From Muribaculaceae bacterium (GTDB taxonomy: Bacteria; Bacteroidota; Bacteroidia; Bacteroidales; Muribaculaceae), in assembly GCA_017436845.1 (NCBI GenBank), contig JAFSCJ010000005.1, positions 62,001 to 126,000 on the forward strand: a stretch of 64,000 nt of DNA, given 5' to 3'. Positions 16,466 through 25,245 of the stretch are shown piece by piece. Position 1 is the first letter of the stretch. The number at the start of each line of letters is the position of its first letter. The notes beneath the pieces were generated by a model. It was not told the DNA's origin and did not search any database. It worked only from the letters and a program-made list of their open reading frames with translations. Made by a program: the position numbers and the translations under genes.

Positions 16466-17149
16466 ATGGCAAACGAAAAACAAAACGAAACTCGTACATC
16501 AATCGACGAGCTTAATGACACTCTCACTAATGTAGTAGAGGAAAAAGTTCAAAACAACAAAAAATCAATTGTAACAGCGATTTTAGCTGTTGTAGTTATT
16601 ACTGTAGCAGTTATTTTCTTCCTTGATATGCGTCAAGAAAGTGCAAATGCAGCAAACGATGCTATCGGTCAAGCCGATATCTCTCTCGCTCAAGGTAATG
16701 ACTCAATTGCATTGGTTCAATATATGCAAGTTGCCGATAATGAAGGTTATGATGCCGGCAACCGTGCAGCTCTTCAAGCAGCAATCCTTCTTTACAAGAA
16801 AGGTGATTATCAAAAAGCTCTTGACTATCTTGCAAAATATTCACAAAAAGAAGCTCTTGTGGGAGCAGCAAGCTTCTCTCTTGAAGGAGACTGCTATGTA
16901 AATCTCGAAAAATACCCTGAAGCAGTAAAAAGCTTTGAGAAAGCAATCGATGCTTCTGATAATAATGCGTTCTATACTCCTCTATTCATGATTAAACAAG
17001 CAAATGTTTATCGTGCTCTTAAGGAATATAACAAAGAAGTTGCTTTGTTTGAACAAATCAAAGCAGAATATCCTGAGTATGCTGCTGCATATAACCTTGA
17101 TATCGAAAAATATATCGAACGTGCAAAAGCAATGGCTAACGCCGAATAA
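16466..17149 (+). CDS. Membrane-anchored TPR protein (YfgM-like)
   Basis: 227 residues: a charged cytoplasmic N-terminus (1-32), one membrane helix (about 35-53), then tetratricopeptide repeats to the end. Repeat features include GDYQKALDYLAKYS, CYVNLEKYPEAVKSFEKAID and ALKEYNKEVALFEQI. The layout is that of YfgM-type proteins, which assist secreted proteins at the translocon in E. coli, but sequence alone does not prove this role. It is a single-gene unit between its own promoter and a hairpin terminator. Confidence 0.75.
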   Translation: MANEKQNETRTSIDELNDTLTNVVEEKVQNNKKSIVTAILAVVVITVAVIFFLDMRQESANAANDAIGQADISLAQGNDSIALVQYMQVADNEGYDAGNRAALQAAILLYKKGDYQKALDYLAKYSQKEALVGAASFSLEGDCYVNLEKYPEAVKSFEKAIDASDNNAFYTPLFMIKQANVYRALKEYNKEVALFEQIKAEYPEYAAAYNLDIEKYIERAKAMANAE

Positions 17150-17175
17150 GCAAAAACGACTATTCTACAATAATG

Positions 17176-17203
17176 AGCGAGAGTCCGATTAAGGTCTCTC
17201 GCT
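17176..17203 (+). terminator. Terminator after the TPR gene
   Basis: AGCGAGAG (17176-17183) pairs with CTCTCGCT (17196-17203), and an inner CC/GG pair follows a mismatch; TTTC follows the stem. It lies upstream of the MATE gene start. Confidence 0.6.
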
Positions 17204-17226
17204 TTCTATATACTAATTTGACAATA

Positions 17227-18585
17227 ATGTATAGCGCAAAAGAAAAATTAAACGAATTGGAATCTCGTTCAATCGGACGATTATTATGGGAATATAGCTC
17301 ACCAGCCGTTGTCGCAATGGTAGTAATGTCGCTCTACAATGTTATCGACCGCATTTTTATCGGGCGAGGAGTAGGAGCCGATGCTATTGCCGGATTGGCT
17401 ATTACATTTCCGGTAATGAATTTATCGGCAGCAATAGGAGTACTTATTGGAGCCGGAGCAAGTGCACGAGTGTCCATCATGCTCGGAGCACGAGATTATC
17501 GTGGAGCCGAACTTGTACTTGGAAATTCCTTAGTGCTATTAATTGTAAATGCTGTAATTTATTTGTCGATATTCGGTATATTTATAGACGAAATTTTATT
17601 AGCATTCGGGGCAAGTTCAACTTCATTGCCCTACGCAAGAGATTTCATGCTATATATCCTACCCGGGATGTTGGTAATGAACTTAACCTTTAGCTTTAAT
17701 AGCATAATGCGCTCATCAGGCTATCCCATAAAGGCAATGGTATCTATGTTTATCGGAGCCGGAGCCAATTTAGTACTTGCTCCATTATTCATCTTTGTTT
17801 TTGACATGGGAATTAAAGGAGCCGCAATAGCAACAGATATAGCTATGACAATATCAATGGTATTTGTCATGGTCCACTTCTTCTCCAAGAAAAGTGTATT
17901 GCATTTTGTGTCCGGCATTTATCGCTTACGATGGAAAATCATTTGGGGAATTATAGCAGTAGGTGCAGCCCCATGCTTTGTCAATGCCGCCGGAAGTGCA
18001 ATAAATGGGATTATCAATACTACCCTATATAAGTATGGCGGAGATGTATCGGTTGCAGCAGTAGGAATTTTCATAACCTATACTTCATTATTAACAACGA
18101 TTGTGGTAGGAATTTGTCAAGGTATGCAACCTATAATAGGTTATAATTACGGAGCAAAACGTATGGACAGACTAAGTAAAGCCTTTTGGCTATCGGTAAT
18201 TGCCGGCTCAGCAGCTACGACAACCGGATGGATAATAGGACAATTCTTCCCCGAATATATTGCTAAAATGTTTACCGATGATATTGATTTGATAAATGCA
18301 ACAGCTAAAGGATTATCAATTGCAATGACGACATTTTGGTTTGTAGGATTTCAAATCGTCGCTACTACTCTATTCCAATCAATCGGAAAAGCAGGGAAAT
18401 CTATCTTCCTTAGCTTGGTGCGACAAGTAATATTCCTTATCCCATTTTTATTGGTTTTCCCCGAATTTTATGGACTGAATGGAGTGTGGGCATCCTTTCC
18501 GGTATCAGATGTGTGCGCAACCATAGTTGCCGGCCTGATGGTGTGGTGGCAACTACGACAACTCAAGAAAAATGCGATATTATAA
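17227..18585 (+). CDS. MATE family multidrug exporter
   Basis: About 452 residues with twelve hydrophobic helices and the internal two-fold repeat of MATE exporters, which expel cationic drugs against a sodium or proton gradient. Characteristic segments are SSPAVVAMVVMSLYNVIDRI near the N-terminus, AIGVLIGAGASARVSIMLGA, and QGMQPIIGYNYGAKRMDRL in the second half. Start ATG 17227 (MYSAKEKL) is chosen because the longer frame to 17173 runs through the terminator hairpin of the preceding gene. The substrate cannot be told. Confidence 0.9.
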   Translation: MYSAKEKLNELESRSIGRLLWEYSSPAVVAMVVMSLYNVIDRIFIGRGVGADAIAGLAITFPVMNLSAAIGVLIGAGASARVSIMLGARDYRGAELVLGNSLVLLIVNAVIYLSIFGIFIDEILLAFGASSTSLPYARDFMLYILPGMLVMNLTFSFNSIMRSSGYPIKAMVSMFIGAGANLVLAPLFIFVFDMGIKGAAIATDIAMTISMVFVMVHFFSKKSVLHFVSGIYRLRWKIIWGIIAVGAAPCFVNAAGSAINGIINTTLYKYGGDVSVAAVGIFITYTSLLTTIVVGICQGMQPIIGYNYGAKRMDRLSKAFWLSVIAGSAATTTGWIIGQFFPEYIAKMFTDDIDLINATAKGLSIAMTTFWFVGFQIVATTLFQSIGKAGKSIFLSLVRQVIFLIPFLLVFPEFYGLNGVWASFPVSDVCATIVAGLMVWWQLRQLKKNAIL

Positions 18586-18628
18586 CAACAAAAATGGCAG
18601 GTCTCAGTGGAGCCTGCCATTTTTGTTG
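18586..18628. terminator. Bidirectional terminator between MATE and the phosphodiester glycosidase gene
   Basis: CAACAAAAATGGCAGG (18586-18601) pairs perfectly with CCTGCCATTTTTGTTG (18613-18628). It has a T run on one side and a complementary A run on the other, so it can serve both convergent genes. Confidence 0.9.
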
Positions 18629-18646
18629 TATTTGAACTTGTCTTGA

Positions 18647-21097
18647 TTATTTAATAATCATTTTAGTTGTATAAACATCAGTTTCTCCGGTAACGTGTAA
18701 TATGTACATTCCGGCTGTCATTCCTGATGTTTCAATAGTCTTGTTATCAGTTAATTTGATACTATTTACAAGTGAGCCACCAAGAGTATAGATATCAACA
18801 TTAACAACTCCGTCTGCTTCAATTGATACCGGCGTTCCTGAAACTACAGGGTTGGGATATACACCGATAGAATTATTACTTATTACATCTTCAATACCCG
18901 AAGGATCTCCATATATTTGCTCCAATTTTGAAATTGTAATATCATACTGAGCATTTGTTGTTGAAGATCCCATACTAAATATTATACCATTTAAGATTAT
19001 CGGATAATTTGTATAATCATCAGCCCAATTGTTTGGAATATCAATAGTAAAGGTATTATTCTCGTTCTTAGCCAGTTGTGATGTCGTCAGATATACGGTT
19101 CCACTATTTTTATTATTAGTCCTGAAAGACAATTGAATTTTCTTAACTATAGCATCACCAGGATTGATATCCATCTTTATCGCCTTTGGCAAACCATATG
19201 TTTTTAATGTATTACTATATAACGATAACGATGGAGACCTTGAAGATTTTCCGGTATAACTAATTTTAATTCCTTCACCATCTTCAACAATAGTTTGGTT
19301 TTCTCCTCCCGATTGCGAAATTGTCCATGCCGATGCATCAAATGCAGGGAACATCGATTTGGTTTCTTTTTCAGGAATTTCCACATTAATTGTAACATTT
19401 CCATTAAAATTATCTGATGTACCTGTTAGCGTTGCCACGCCATTTTTTATACCTCTGACCTTACCATCAGAAACAGAACATATAGTCTCATCGTCAATCG
19501 CCCAAGTTACACTTGCAGCATCAGCGTCATAAACAAAGTTGCCAACAGTGCCATTCATTAATATCGGATAGTCATCTTTGTCATCAACCACATAGCTGTC
19601 ATATACCAATGAGAGAGGAGACATGATGGTGTTTACGAGTTGTTTTGTTGTTATGCCGTTATATTCAGCATAAATATATCCGCTTGCAACCTCACCGGTG
19701 GCAATGAATTCGTTATTTTCATTAAATGAGCCTATTTCGGGATCACATGAAAGTTTAACCCCTTCAAGGTCTTTGTTTTTAATCAAATCATATTGGTTGT
19801 AGGCATAGATTGCTGGGCGAAAACGAGCGGTAATGGGAACATTGTAAGCACGAGGCTCAAATGCGATTTTAGCAATATTATCATCGACCGGTGCACTTGA
19901 GTACACCAATAATGCATCGCCGACAGCTCTTTCACTACCACCGGAAACATGGTTAGTAATGTTTCCATGCACAACCATTGTTGTTGAACCACCACCATCA
20001 AGATTTAATCCATGCCAAGCACCAAGCATTTTAAGAATACGTCCTTCATCATCAAGAGTAACACCAGCCGAGCCTTCCCAACGACCATCAACGGCTACCG
20101 AATATACAGTTTTACCATCTTTTGAAATGCCCATAAATGTGCGTGGATGAATATCGGGGTTTCCTGATATCACAACCTCACCGTCTCTGAGGATAAAATG
20201 ACTGCTACCACCAAGTCCCTCTTTTATATTATCGATTGACGGGACCGTAGGAACTGTAGTTGCAATATTAATTGTACATTCTTCACCAACTGTCAAACCT
20301 TTTAGGAATGTCTCATTCACTCCTGTCCCATAAAGTACGGCTTTGCCTTCCGGGATATCAGACGCTCCGGTATTATCAAAAATGCTTTCTACGGTACAAT
20401 TGATAGTCATATTAGGAGTAATCGTAAAATCACCTTCTTTGGGAACCAAAACAACTTTTGTTCCACCGGTAGCAGAATTTGTTTTTGTTCCATATTCACG
20501 AGTAAACATCATCATGCGTTCCCCAGCATCATCAAGACTCTCAAGCTCTAAGAGGTGAGTATTGAGAGTGTGTATGCGGTTAGAACCTGTTGCAGTTGAA
20601 ATACTCGCATTAAAATATACATTTTCAAAATAGGATACTCTGTCTTGTGTCAAAATAAACAAAGGCCATCCAACCGGATTTTGAAGTATTTCGCCATTAC
20701 ATATTAACCCCATGCGAGACATCCCCACAGCAGTTTGATCGGTTTCTGATGTGTGGAAGAATGACCCATTGTGAGCAGCAATCATGTCATGTCCGGGACT
20801 ATCATTGCGTTTATACATGTTTGTTGTTAATTCAGTTGCCACTGATTTTTGACCTCCATTACATGCTTCAAGTTGCACATACTGGTTGTTTAAATCAACT
20901 TCAAGCACGTGTATGGTAAGAGGTCTATTGGGGAGATGATAAAAAGCGTAGCTTGTTCCCGGGCCAATAGTGTGTTTGGGAATAATTGTATCAATAGCAT
21001 GGTCAACTCCATTGATGTTTACGGTATTAACCGAAAAAACTGCTGATGTACAAAAGATTGATGCGACAACAGCTAAGAAGCGGGTTAGTTTTCTCAT
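18647..21097 (-). CDS. Secreted phosphodiester glycosidase (NAGPA family) with T9SS sorting domain
   Basis: 816 residues with an N-terminal signal peptide. Residues about 95-430 match the NAGPA family, which removes a terminal N-acetylglucosamine from a phosphodiester. Signs are AAHNGSFFH, HPRTFMGISKDGKTVYSVAV, the family hallmark LNLDGGGSTTMVV, and RAVGDALLVYS. Ig-like segments with a bacterial Ig-like (Big) look follow at about 430-600, then a jelly-roll-like beta region. The last 75 residues are a T9SS type A sorting domain (VYPNPVVSGTPVSIE, GGSLVNSI, TAGMYILHVTG). The protein should be sent to the cell surface or outside. Substrate (wall teichoic, capsule or host glycan) is unknown. Transcribed alone. 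Confidence 0.87.
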   Translation of the reverse strand: MRKLTRFLAVVASIFCTSAVFSVNTVNINGVDHAIDTIIPKHTIGPGTSYAFYHLPNRPLTIHVLEVDLNNQYVQLEACNGGQKSVATELTTNMYKRNDSPGHDMIAAHNGSFFHTSETDQTAVGMSRMGLICNGEILQNPVGWPLFILTQDRVSYFENVYFNASISTATGSNRIHTLNTHLLELESLDDAGERMMMFTREYGTKTNSATGGTKVVLVPKEGDFTITPNMTINCTVESIFDNTGASDIPEGKAVLYGTGVNETFLKGLTVGEECTINIATTVPTVPSIDNIKEGLGGSSHFILRDGEVVISGNPDIHPRTFMGISKDGKTVYSVAVDGRWEGSAGVTLDDEGRILKMLGAWHGLNLDGGGSTTMVVHGNITNHVSGGSERAVGDALLVYSSAPVDDNIAKIAFEPRAYNVPITARFRPAIYAYNQYDLIKNKDLEGVKLSCDPEIGSFNENNEFIATGEVASGYIYAEYNGITTKQLVNTIMSPLSLVYDSYVVDDKDDYPILMNGTVGNFVYDADAASVTWAIDDETICSVSDGKVRGIKNGVATLTGTSDNFNGNVTINVEIPEKETKSMFPAFDASAWTISQSGGENQTIVEDGEGIKISYTGKSSRSPSLSLYSNTLKTYGLPKAIKMDINPGDAIVKKIQLSFRTNNKNSGTVYLTTSQLAKNENNTFTIDIPNNWADDYTNYPIILNGIIFSMGSSTTNAQYDITISKLEQIYGDPSGIEDVISNNSIGVYPNPVVSGTPVSIEADGVVNVDIYTLGGSLVNSIKLTDNKTIETSGMTAGMYILHVTGETDVYTTKMIIK

Positions 21098-21312
21098 ATT
21101 AATGTTGTATTTAGTGTTTTACTGATATATTTTGTAAAAATACAATTTTCTATATGACTTTACAATTCTTATAGAATATTTACACTTTTATTTTATACTA
21201 TTTAACACGATAATCTCTGAGGGATTAAATTCATGAATACATCAAGTCTAAAATAAATAAAAATTAAGCGACTAAAAGTGTCCACAAAGTATCACCTATC
21301 AAGAATAATTTA

Positions 21313-21321
21313 TAACTTTGC
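21313..21321 (+). promoter_or_regulatory. -7 box of pyrG-yidC
   Basis: TAACTTTGC, a perfect TAnnTTTGC, lies 22 bases before the pyrG ATG. The rest of the 246-base spacer 21098-21343 is AT-rich and shows no other signal. Confidence 0.6.
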
Positions 21322-21343
21322 ACTTTCGTAATTTTTTAGTAAA

Positions 21344-22954
21344 ATGGAGCCAAAGTATGTTTTTGTAACCGGAGGAGTAGTTTCTTCATTAGGAAAGGGA
21401 ATTATCTCGTCTTCTCTTGCGTGTTTGCTTAAAGCACGAGGCTTTAGAGTAACTATCCAAAAATTCGACCCTTATATAAATGTCAATTCAGGGACGTTAA
21501 ATCCTTATGAATATGGAGAAAGTTATGTTACGATTGATGGGCATGAGGGAGATCTTGATCTTGGACATTATGAACGTTTTACGAATATACAAACAACCAA
21601 AGCAAATAATATTACGTCGGGACGTATTTTTCAAAATGTGATAAATAAAGAACGACGTGGAGAATATTCAGGCAAAACCGTACAGGTAATTCCTCATGTT
21701 ACGGATGAGATAAAAAGTAACATCAGGCGTCTTGGAAAAACAGGCAAATTTGATTTTATTATAACTGAAATAGGGGGGACTGTAGGGGATATTGAATCTC
21801 TTCCATTCCTTGAGAGTGTTCGTCAATTACGTTGGGAACTCGGAAATGATAGTGTTTGCATACATTTGACTTATTTACCATATGTTGCTGCCGCTAAAGA
21901 ATTGAAAACAAAACCAACTCAGCACTCCGTTAAAAAGTTGCAAGAATTGGGAATACAGCCTGATGTTTTAGTATTGCGTGCTGAACATAATATTAATAAA
22001 GAAGTGCGTCGAAAAATAGCTATGTTATGTAATGTTACACCAGAAGCAGTTGTTCAGTCAATTGATGTTCCCTCTATTTATGAGATTCCCATCAAGATGC
22101 ATGAGCAACATTTTGATGACATTATATTAAGGCAGACAGGTGTTGATTGTAAAGGTGAGCCCGACATGAGATTATGGATACAATTCCTTCAGAAGCTGAA
22201 TAATGCAGAGAAGAAAGTGTGCATAGGGCTTGTTGGAAAATATGTAGAATTACCTGATGCCTATAAGTCAATTAATGAAGCTCTTATTCAGGCGTCGGCA
22301 TATAATGACCGCAAATTGGAAATAGTATTCATTCAATCGGAAAGGCTACATGATGGCAATATTGCAGATACTCTGTCATCTTTAGATGGAGTGTTAATTG
22401 CACCAGGCTCCGGACAACGCGGAGTGGAAGGCAAAATTGTAGCTTTAAAGTGGTGTCGTGAAAACAATATACCCACATTTGGCATCAGTCTCGGAATGCA
22501 GTGCATGGTAGTTGAGTTTGCACGCAATGTAGCAGGTATTGGTGAGGCATGTAGCACAGAAATGAATCCATCAACACCATATAACATTATCGACCCAATG
22601 GTTGATGTAAAAACAGCATCAAGCATTGAACCAACACGTTTGGGCGCCTATGATTGTATATTAAATAAGGGCTCAAGAATAGCACAAGCATATAACTCAA
22701 CTGAAGTGAGCGAACGCCATCACAATCACTATGAGATTAATAATGCTTATCGCAGTTGTCTTGAAAATAGTGGATTGGTTTGTTCTGGAGTAAATCCCGT
22801 TACAAACCTTATCGAAGCTGTAGAGATTCCTGATATGCGTTGGTATATAGGAGTTCAGTTTCATCCTGAATATTCAAGTACTGTATTAAATCCACACCCT
22901 TTGTTTGTGGACTTTTTAAGAGCGGCAGTAAAATATAATGAAGAAAAAGAATAA
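21344..22954 (+). CDS. pyrG: CTP synthase with a degenerate glutaminase active site
   Basis: 536 residues, full length and collinear with PyrG, which makes CTP from UTP, ATP and ammonia drawn from glutamine. The synthetase domain (1-270) is largely intact: SSLGKGI P-loop, DGHEGDLDLGHYERF and TEIGGTVGDIE. The class I glutaminase domain (about 290-536) keeps His507 and Glu509 in FHPE, but the nucleophile motif GICLGMQ reads GISLGMQ, with Ser382 (codon AGT at 22487-22489) for the catalytic cysteine. PGFG is PGSG (354-357), and the RHRHRYE motif is RHHNHYE (458-464). In the synthetase domain INxDPGT is INVNSGT and gate residue His57 is Tyr. The frame is unbroken. Probably ammonia-dependent. Followed by yidC after 29 bases. 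Confidence 0.96.
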   Translation: MEPKYVFVTGGVVSSLGKGIISSSLACLLKARGFRVTIQKFDPYINVNSGTLNPYEYGESYVTIDGHEGDLDLGHYERFTNIQTTKANNITSGRIFQNVINKERRGEYSGKTVQVIPHVTDEIKSNIRRLGKTGKFDFIITEIGGTVGDIESLPFLESVRQLRWELGNDSVCIHLTYLPYVAAAKELKTKPTQHSVKKLQELGIQPDVLVLRAEHNINKEVRRKIAMLCNVTPEAVVQSIDVPSIYEIPIKMHEQHFDDIILRQTGVDCKGEPDMRLWIQFLQKLNNAEKKVCIGLVGKYVELPDAYKSINEALIQASAYNDRKLEIVFIQSERLHDGNIADTLSSLDGVLIAPGSGQRGVEGKIVALKWCRENNIPTFGISLGMQCMVVEFARNVAGIGEACSTEMNPSTPYNIIDPMVDVKTASSIEPTRLGAYDCILNKGSRIAQAYNSTEVSERHHNHYEINNAYRSCLENSGLVCSGVNPVTNLIEAVEIPDMRWYIGVQFHPEYSSTVLNPHPLFVDFLRAAVKYNEEKE

Positions 22955-22983
22955 GAATAAATAATTAAATTACTTACAGAATA

Positions 22984-25089
22984 ATGGATAAAAATACACT
23001 TCTTGGGATGTTGTTGATGGGTGGAGTAATTCTCGGCTTTATGTGGCTCAATCAGCCATCAGCTGAGGAAGTTGAACGTCGCCGTCAAGAGCAGATTCAG
23101 GCCGAGTTACTTGCAGCCCAACAGCAGGCAGTTGAACAACAAGTTGCATTAATTGCCGATACACTTTCTCCTACCGAGAAAGCATTAATCGCTCCTACAA
23201 TCAAACAATATGGAGTTGCTGACTCAATGGGTGGATATGTAATTTCTAATGCAAATGTCAATTTACGATTAAAAGATGAAGACGTTAGTGGTACGATTAA
23301 CGTAGATGATACTATCATTAATGTATCAGATGTTTTGTCAAATAAGATGGGGCAGCTAATGCCTAAAGTAGCATCTAAAGCTGTTGCTGCTTTGAAATCA
23401 ACAATCAGTAATTTCTCTAAATATCAGGAGTTTGCTAAATATCTGACAGGCGATTCAGCTACAATTAAGTTGGAAAATGAGTTGCTATCTCTTGATCTTT
23501 CAACAAAAGGAGGCTTTATATCTCGTGCAGAGTTGAAAAAGTATTTGTCTTATGATAGTACAAATGTTGTTTTGTTTGAAAATGAAACAAATGATTTCAA
23601 CTTGACATTGACTACAATTAACCAACGTCTTGAAACACGTAATTTCTATTTTACTCCTATACAAGAAAGTGATACTACAGTCTTGATGTCGCTTGATTTA
23701 GGAAAAGGTGCTAAATTTGGTATTCGATATACATTGCTTCCTGATAGCTACATTGTGAAAATGGATGTTGTTCAGGAAAATATGCAATCAATTATCCCTA
23801 TGAGTACTTCTTCAATGGATTTGCACTGGTATCAAAAGATGATTCGTCATGAAAAAGGTCGCACATTTGAAGAAAGAAATAGTGCAGTGTGCTATAAATA
23901 TGCTGGAGATGAAGTGGATGAGTTGTCGGCTCAAGGAGAAGATGTGGAAGAGATTAATGACCGCATTAAATGGATTGGGTTTAAAAATCAATTCTTTTCA
24001 TCGGTAATAATTGCAAAAGATAATTTTACCGGAGCAAAGCTGCAATCTAAAGATCTCAAAGAATCAACGCAGAAAGCGTATTTGAAAGATATGACAGCCG
24101 ATGCGTCAATGGAATATTCATCAACAGCTTCTATTGTGGCATCATTTGATTTATTCTTGGGGCCAAACTTATATCCTTTGCTTTCAGACTATGAAGAGCA
24201 AATATCTTCAGGAGAGGATTTGGAATTAACTAAGTTGATTCCTCTTGGATGGTCATTGTTCCGATGGATTAATACATTGATTATTATTCCTGTATTTACA
24301 TTCCTCGGTGGATTTATTGAAAATTATGGAGTTATAATCTTGCTACTTACATTGTTTATCAAGATAATTCTATTCCCATTCACTTATAAGAGCTATATGT
24401 CGCAAGCTAAGATGCGTGTCCTTGCCCCTGAAATTAAAGAAATCAACGATAAATATCCAGGCAAAGAAAATGCAATGGTGCGTCAACAAAAGACAATGGA
24501 ATTATATAGCAAGGCTGGTGCAAGTCCATTCTCAGGTTGTTTGCCAATGTTGTTGCAAATGCCTATTCTTATTGCGATGTTCACGTTCTTCCCGTCATGT
24601 ATAGAGTTGCGTGGAGAGTCGTTCCTCTGGGCTAAGGACTTGTCGGCACCTGATGCAATTTTCTCATGGGATGTGCAAATACCATTTATTTCAAGTACAT
24701 TTGGCAACCATGTGAGCCTATTCTGCTTGTTGATGACCGTAACAAACATAATCTATACTCGCATCAATATGCAAAACCAAGCTCAAACATCATCAATGCC
24801 TGGAATGAAGATGATGATGTACTTGATGCCGGTAATGTTCTTATTCTTCTTTAATGACTACGCTTCAGGTTTGAGCTACTATTATTTCCTTTCATTGCTC
24901 ATCACAATCATTCAAACTTACTCATTCCGCTTTATCGTGGATGAAGAAAAAGTGAGAGCACAAATGAAAGAAAACGCTAAAAAGCCTCGCAAAAAAAGCG
25001 GTTTTATGGCTCGACTTGAAGAAGCTCAACGACAACAACAAGCCATGTTGCGTGAACAAGAAAAGCGTAAAAAAGGAGGCAAACGCTAA
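22984..25089 (+). CDS. yidC: Membrane protein insertase YidC
   Basis: 701 residues. It inserts and folds inner-membrane proteins. An N-terminal signal-anchor helix (about 5-22) is followed by a Glu/Gln-rich coiled segment, the periplasmic beta domain (about 160-405), and a C-terminal insertase core with five helices. The core contains YKSYMSQAKMRVLAPEI and GCLPMLLQMPILIAMF, and the tail is very basic (KRKKGGKR), as expected for ribosome contact. Residues about 80-157 form an extra stretch that I do not recognise in YidC and that makes the protein longer than the usual 600-630 in Bacteroidetes. Second gene after pyrG. Confidence 0.95.
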   Translation: MDKNTLLGMLLMGGVILGFMWLNQPSAEEVERRRQEQIQAELLAAQQQAVEQQVALIADTLSPTEKALIAPTIKQYGVADSMGGYVISNANVNLRLKDEDVSGTINVDDTIINVSDVLSNKMGQLMPKVASKAVAALKSTISNFSKYQEFAKYLTGDSATIKLENELLSLDLSTKGGFISRAELKKYLSYDSTNVVLFENETNDFNLTLTTINQRLETRNFYFTPIQESDTTVLMSLDLGKGAKFGIRYTLLPDSYIVKMDVVQENMQSIIPMSTSSMDLHWYQKMIRHEKGRTFEERNSAVCYKYAGDEVDELSAQGEDVEEINDRIKWIGFKNQFFSSVIIAKDNFTGAKLQSKDLKESTQKAYLKDMTADASMEYSSTASIVASFDLFLGPNLYPLLSDYEEQISSGEDLELTKLIPLGWSLFRWINTLIIIPVFTFLGGFIENYGVIILLLTLFIKIILFPFTYKSYMSQAKMRVLAPEIKEINDKYPGKENAMVRQQKTMELYSKAGASPFSGCLPMLLQMPILIAMFTFFPSCIELRGESFLWAKDLSAPDAIFSWDVQIPFISSTFGNHVSLFCLLMTVTNIIYTRINMQNQAQTSSMPGMKMMMYLMPVMFLFFFNDYASGLSYYYFLSLLITIIQTYSFRFIVDEEKVRAQMKENAKKPRKKSGFMARLEEAQRQQQAMLREQEKRKKGGKR

Positions 25090-25110
25090 TTATTAACCCT
25101 ATATATCGGC

Positions 25111-25140
25111 AAAGCGCTATGCAAAAATGCATAGCGCTTT
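25111..25140 (+). terminator. Terminator after yidC
   Basis: AAAGCGCTATGCA (25111-25123) pairs perfectly with TGCATAGCGCTTT (25128-25140) around AAAA, followed by TTG. It ends the pyrG-yidC operon. Confidence 0.88.
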
Positions 25141-25202
25141 TTGTCATAAGGATATCATTAACAATAAATAACCACCAAAAAGCAGTTTATATTAAGTGAT
25201 AA

Positions 25203-25233
25203 TTGTCTATTTTTATCCGTTTTTGTAACTTTG
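25203..25233 (+). promoter_or_regulatory. Promoter of the glutaminyl-cyclase-like gene
   Basis: TTG (25203-25205), 20 bases, then TAACTTTG (25226-25233): a full Bacteroidetes promoter. It overlaps the longest possible frame, so translation must begin downstream at 25246 or 25255. Confidence 0.7.
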
Positions 25234-25245
25234 AAGTGTAGAAAA

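Noticed and set aside
21344-22954. pyrG as a pseudogene
   Set aside because: The frame is complete, the length is normal, most synthetase-domain motifs are kept, and a promoter and yidC coupling are intact. The altered residues are specific to function and not random decay.
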